From Hyphomicrobiales bacterium (GTDB taxonomy: Bacteria > Pseudomonadota > Alphaproteobacteria > Rhizobiales > Beijerinckiaceae), in contig JAATEW010000432.1 in the NCBI GenBank assembly GCA_015655535.1, forward strand, positions 1-25,674: a stretch of 25,674 bases of DNA. The letters are read 5' to 3'. The stretch's first letter is position 1. Each line of letters begins with the position of its first letter. The notes under the pieces were generated by a model. The model had not been told where the DNA came from, did not search any database, and saw only the letters and a program-made list of their open reading frames with translations. The position numbers and the translations under genes are program-made. Positions 23,365-25,674 of this stretch are shown here, one piece after another.

Positions 23365-24777
23365 CTACGGCGCCCCCGGCACTCGAAATTCGGCGAGCGA
23401 CGGCGGTGTGACTGCCTTTTCCGAATGCGGCGTTCCCGCCGGAACCCACTCATAAGGGACCGGCTGTGCACGATAGACCTGATTGCCTTGAACATCCCTT
23501 CCAGTGATGGGATCGACCGATTTGGCAAAATAGGGGCTGATATATTCCCAGACGATCGCGCCCCCGGATGTCACTTGGAAAAAGCGTCCGTTGTAGCCTT
23601 CATCGATCAATGTATTGCCGTTCGGCAGACGTCTTGCGCTGCTGATGAACGTGGATTGGAACGTCCAGCCAGGTCGCCCGGAATTCTCACCCGAATATTC
23701 CCAGATAATTTCTTTTTTAACCGGGTCGATCTCCAGTACACGTGACCCGCCAGTCACCGCCAACACTGCGGGGTGATAGCCGCCTTCACCTTGATTGTCG
23801 TAGACAAGCAAATTGCCGGCGCCCGGCAGTCCTGCCGGAATCAGATGCGCATCATGTTGGCCCGAGATCTGATCGACCGGCCGAGGTAATTGTCTTTTAC
23901 TGCGCGTCACGAGTTCATTAGCGGGGTAATGCGGTCCAAGCGACCACACGATCTTTCCGGTTTTCTTGTCGATAATCACCGTGAAGCTGGCATTGCGTGA
24001 ATCAATTAGGATGTTCTCCGGATCGAAACGTTTGTCGCCGGCATCGAACCAGTGATTTGGTCCAAGCACGGACAGGTTGTTCACATGCAGATAATCGGGC
24101 GTATCCGCATTGCGAACGAGCTTCAACTCATCGGGTGTGAAGCCGAATTCTTCGAGATGTTCAGAAGCGATCCATTTCCACACAATCTCGCCGTTCTGCG
24201 AAATTTCATAAGCCACATCATCAAGGACTTTAGGTTGTGCGAATCGCTCCACTGGATGCGCGAGATTGGCGAGAATCAAAGTATTGCCATTCGGCAAGCG
24301 CTGCCAATCATGATGCTGTTGCGCCGCTCCACCGGGTGCTTTATCACCGCCCCATTCCCAAACAACCTTGCCGTCCCAATCGAGCTCGCCGATCGTCTTG
24401 CTGACCGCAGGCGCAGCACGTCCCGGCACGATACTCGTCCCGCCTCCCTCCGCATTTGTGAGCGTGACGAGTACATGGCCCAGATGACCGCCGGTCAGCG
24501 CAGGATCGAGCAGCTTGCCGGGGAACGCATTATATTTCCATTCGTGCACAACATTGCCGTCAAGATCAATCAGGCGCGTGACCTTGTCTGCGCCTGCGAA
24601 TACCACGTAGCTGTTGAACGCTTTCGTCGGATCATATCGCGTGACACCCGTCGGATAGACACTGGGCTCGGCGTTGGCGGCGATTGGCACCCAAACTATA
24701 AAAGCTGCGAGAAGCGAAACAACTCTATGCGGGAGATGCAAATGGAAGGAAAAATGTCGATTTCTGCTAGCGTCCAT
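23365..24777 (-). CDS. Exported arylsulfotransferase-family protein (ASST-like)
   Basis: This 470-residue protein matches the bacterial arylsulfate sulfotransferase family, beta-propeller enzymes that move sulfate between phenolic compounds in the periplasm. The start is the ATG at 24775-24777, with GAGGGG four bases upstream; the frame extends further but that part overlaps the promoter. A signal peptide ends near AANA-EP at about residue 36. Propeller repeats are visible as recurrent DGKVVWEWGGD, GEIVWKWIAS, KKEIIWEYSGE and GAIVWEYISP, and RLPNGNTLI appears twice. HHDWQRLPNGNT and DYLHVNNLSVLGPN carry candidate active-site histidines. The reaction is not proven: family members include proteins without demonstrated sulfotransferase activity. 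A large palindrome covers its ribosome binding site. Confidence 0.85.
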   Translation of the reverse strand: MDASRNRHFSFHLHLPHRVVSLLAAFIVWVPIAANAEPSVYPTGVTRYDPTKAFNSYVVFAGADKVTRLIDLDGNVVHEWKYNAFPGKLLDPALTGGHLGHVLVTLTNAEGGGTSIVPGRAAPAVSKTIGELDWDGKVVWEWGGDKAPGGAAQQHHDWQRLPNGNTLILANLAHPVERFAQPKVLDDVAYEISQNGEIVWKWIASEHLEEFGFTPDELKLVRNADTPDYLHVNNLSVLGPNHWFDAGDKRFDPENILIDSRNASFTVIIDKKTGKIVWSLGPHYPANELVTRSKRQLPRPVDQISGQHDAHLIPAGLPGAGNLLVYDNQGEGGYHPAVLAVTGGSRVLEIDPVKKEIIWEYSGENSGRPGWTFQSTFISSARRLPNGNTLIDEGYNGRFFQVTSGGAIVWEYISPYFAKSVDPITGRDVQGNQVYRAQPVPYEWVPAGTPHSEKAVTPPSLAEFRVPGAP

Positions 24778-24781
24778 GGCA

Positions 24782-24837
24782 CCCCTCGTATTATCTACTA
24801 AAATAGTAGATAAATACGAGGGGACTGAACGGGTCAA
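24782..24837 (-). promoter_or_regulatory. 42-nt hairpin/operator covering the ASST ribosome binding site, plus -35 box
   Basis: The arms CCCCTCGTATTATCTACTA (24782-24800) and 24804-24823 are complementary over 19 bp with one bulged A and a 3-nt loop. The core is the same TCTACTA-N3-TAGTAGA palindrome as before the MBL gene. On the minus strand TTGACC (24832-24837) lies 21 bp before the core. The distal arm contains the GAGGGG ribosome binding site of the ASST gene, so the structure could block translation as RNA as well as bind a repressor as DNA. Confidence 0.65.
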
Positions 24838-24974
24838 GATGGGCGCGAGCTCAGCGAAAAGCATGATCAAGTTTTGATAGAGCATATTCTGAACTGACGC
24901 GATTGCTTCATTCATCTGGAAAGAAGCTGTCGAGCATGTCGGCGATATGTCATCAAGTCGCATCCACGGTGCGC

Positions 24975-25674
24975 TTAAGGGTCGGCAGTTCTGCCATCCG
25001 CCATGCGTTTCAATACTCTTGGAAGCCCCCTTTCACGAAATACAGCTTTCGCCAGAAGCAGGGCGACCAGGCATAGCACAACGATCACAAGCGAAACCGC
25101 GGCTGCCATTTCGACGGCGCCCGTTTCCAAGAAGCCTAAAACAACGGTGGACATCACAGCGGTCCTTGGCTGAGTCAAAATCGCTGACATTGAAAGCTCG
25201 CGGAGCGCGAGCGCGAAAATCAACATAGCCGAGACCCACGCGCTGGACTTCAGGAGCGGCAGGCTGACATGAATCATCGTTTGCTTCCATCCTGCCCCTG
25301 CCACATGCGCCGCTTCTTCAAGCTCCGGCGCGGCCTGCTTCAATCCCGATACAAACAGGGTGAAGGCGATCGGCAGATTTTTCGCCACATAAGGGATGAG
25401 CAGAATGGTGAATGTTCCATAGAAGAATTTCAGATAGCAGAGCATTATCGCGATCGCGAAGATCATCGCGGGAAAGCCATAGGTCAGCATAATGATGGCT
25501 GCGATCGCCCCCCGCCCTTTCAACGAAGTCCGTTCGACGATCCAGGCAAAAATAACGCCAAGCAAAAGACAGATAACCACCGTGAGGCTCGCGAGACTCA
25601 GCGAATGACGGATGGCTGCCAGCACGGGAAAACTTGGGTCTATGAGAGTCTCGAAATTTTTCATCGTCATGGCA
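24975..25674 (-). CDS. FbpB-type iron(III) ABC transporter permease, C-terminal half (runs off window end)
   Basis: The visible 230-odd residues form one complete ABC-importer membrane domain with about six hydrophobic helices. The EAA loop, EEAAHVAGAGWKQTMIHVSLP, is the coupling helix that contacts the ATPase. The ALRELSMSAILTQP segment is typical of the second half of FbpB/AfuB-type permeases, which carry two such domains in about 550 residues. An in-frame ATG occurs at 25668-25670, but the text there looks like the middle of such a protein, so the gene most likely continues past the window. Sulfate (CysW) or phosphonate permeases are less likely alternatives. The binding protein and ATPase are not visible. 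Confidence 0.8.
   Translation of the reverse strand, partial: AMTMKNFETLIDPSFPVLAAIRHSLSLASLTVVICLLLGVIFAWIVERTSLKGRGAIAAIIMLTYGFPAMIFAIAIMLCYLKFFYGTFTILLIPYVAKNLPIAFTLFVSGLKQAAPELEEAAHVAGAGWKQTMIHVSLPLLKSSAWVSAMLIFALALRELSMSAILTQPRTAVMSTVVLGFLETGAVEMAAAVSLVIVVLCLVALLLAKAVFRERGLPRVLKRMADGRTADP

Noticed and set aside
24778..24963. 62-codon N-terminal extension of the arylsulfotransferase
   Set aside because: It would run through the palindrome and -35 box; the ATG at 24777 gives a proper signal peptide and has GAGGGG upstream.
25668..25670. ATG near the window end as the true start of the permease
   Set aside because: The following sequence resembles the middle of two-domain FbpB permeases, so the gene more likely continues beyond the window; this cannot be settled here.

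Overview
The window reads as part of an alphaproteobacterial chromosome, probably Rhizobiales and plausibly Beijerinckiaceae-like. The main support is the block rpoZ - rsh - pdxJ - acpS - lepB on the minus strand (1-4856), in the order typical of that class. Taxonomy is inferred from gene order and protein character; no search was run.

Layout. (1) 1-4856, minus: housekeeping operon with omega subunit, bifunctional (p)ppGpp synthetase/hydrolase, pyridoxine 5'-phosphate synthase, holo-ACP synthase and the N-terminal third of signal peptidase I (cut by the window edge). Intergenic palindromes lie between rsh and rpoZ and upstream of lepB. (2) 5182-6488, plus: a NYN/LabA-like putative nuclease overlapping a family 5 uracil-DNA glycosylase, divergent from rpoZ. 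(3) 6489-7449: a mobile-element graveyard. It holds the first codons of a tyrosine recombinase beside a long palindrome, fused to a frameshifted C-terminal piece of a Ti-type TraA conjugative relaxase, then an orphan rho-independent terminator. (4) 7450-11256, minus: an exported DUF1549/DUF1553 protein followed by a Tat-exported DUF1501 protein, a pair best known from Planctomycetes. (5) 11672-15456: exported metallo-beta-lactamase-fold hydrolase (plus), NtaA/DmoA-type flavin monooxygenase (minus) and exported cupin (plus). (6) 15689-20716, plus: PepSY-TM protein and a large RND efflux permease with an unusual Ser/Ala/Gly-rich insert. (7) 21144-23364: a decayed patch. A sulfate-binding-protein gene is truncated at its 3' end and abuts, tail to tail, a broken methyltransferase gene. 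An intact trpD-like gene overlaps that fragment, and an apparent remnant of a prolyl-oligopeptidase-like gene lies upstream of trpD. (8) 23365-25674, minus: an exported arylsulfotransferase-family protein and the C-terminal half of an FbpB-type ABC permease.

The most interesting non-coding signal is a shared palindrome, TCTACTA-N3-TAGTAGA, placed just upstream of two distant genes: the MBL hydrolase (11633-11649) and the arylsulfotransferase (24794-24810). Each copy has a TTGACC hexamer 21-23 bp upstream. At the second gene it forms the core of a 42-nt hairpin that also contains the ribosome binding site. This suggests a small regulon of exported enzymes controlled by a repressor encoded elsewhere, as no regulator gene lies in the window. 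Weaker half-matches occur near the PepSY and DUF1549 promoters.

Functional reading (inference): the variable half is enriched in periplasmic or exported enzymes and sulfur-related families (arylsulfotransferase, sulfate-binding protein, flavin monooxygenase of a family that includes C-S bond cleaving enzymes). No complete pathway can be assembled. Several junctions show repeated horizontal acquisition and loss.
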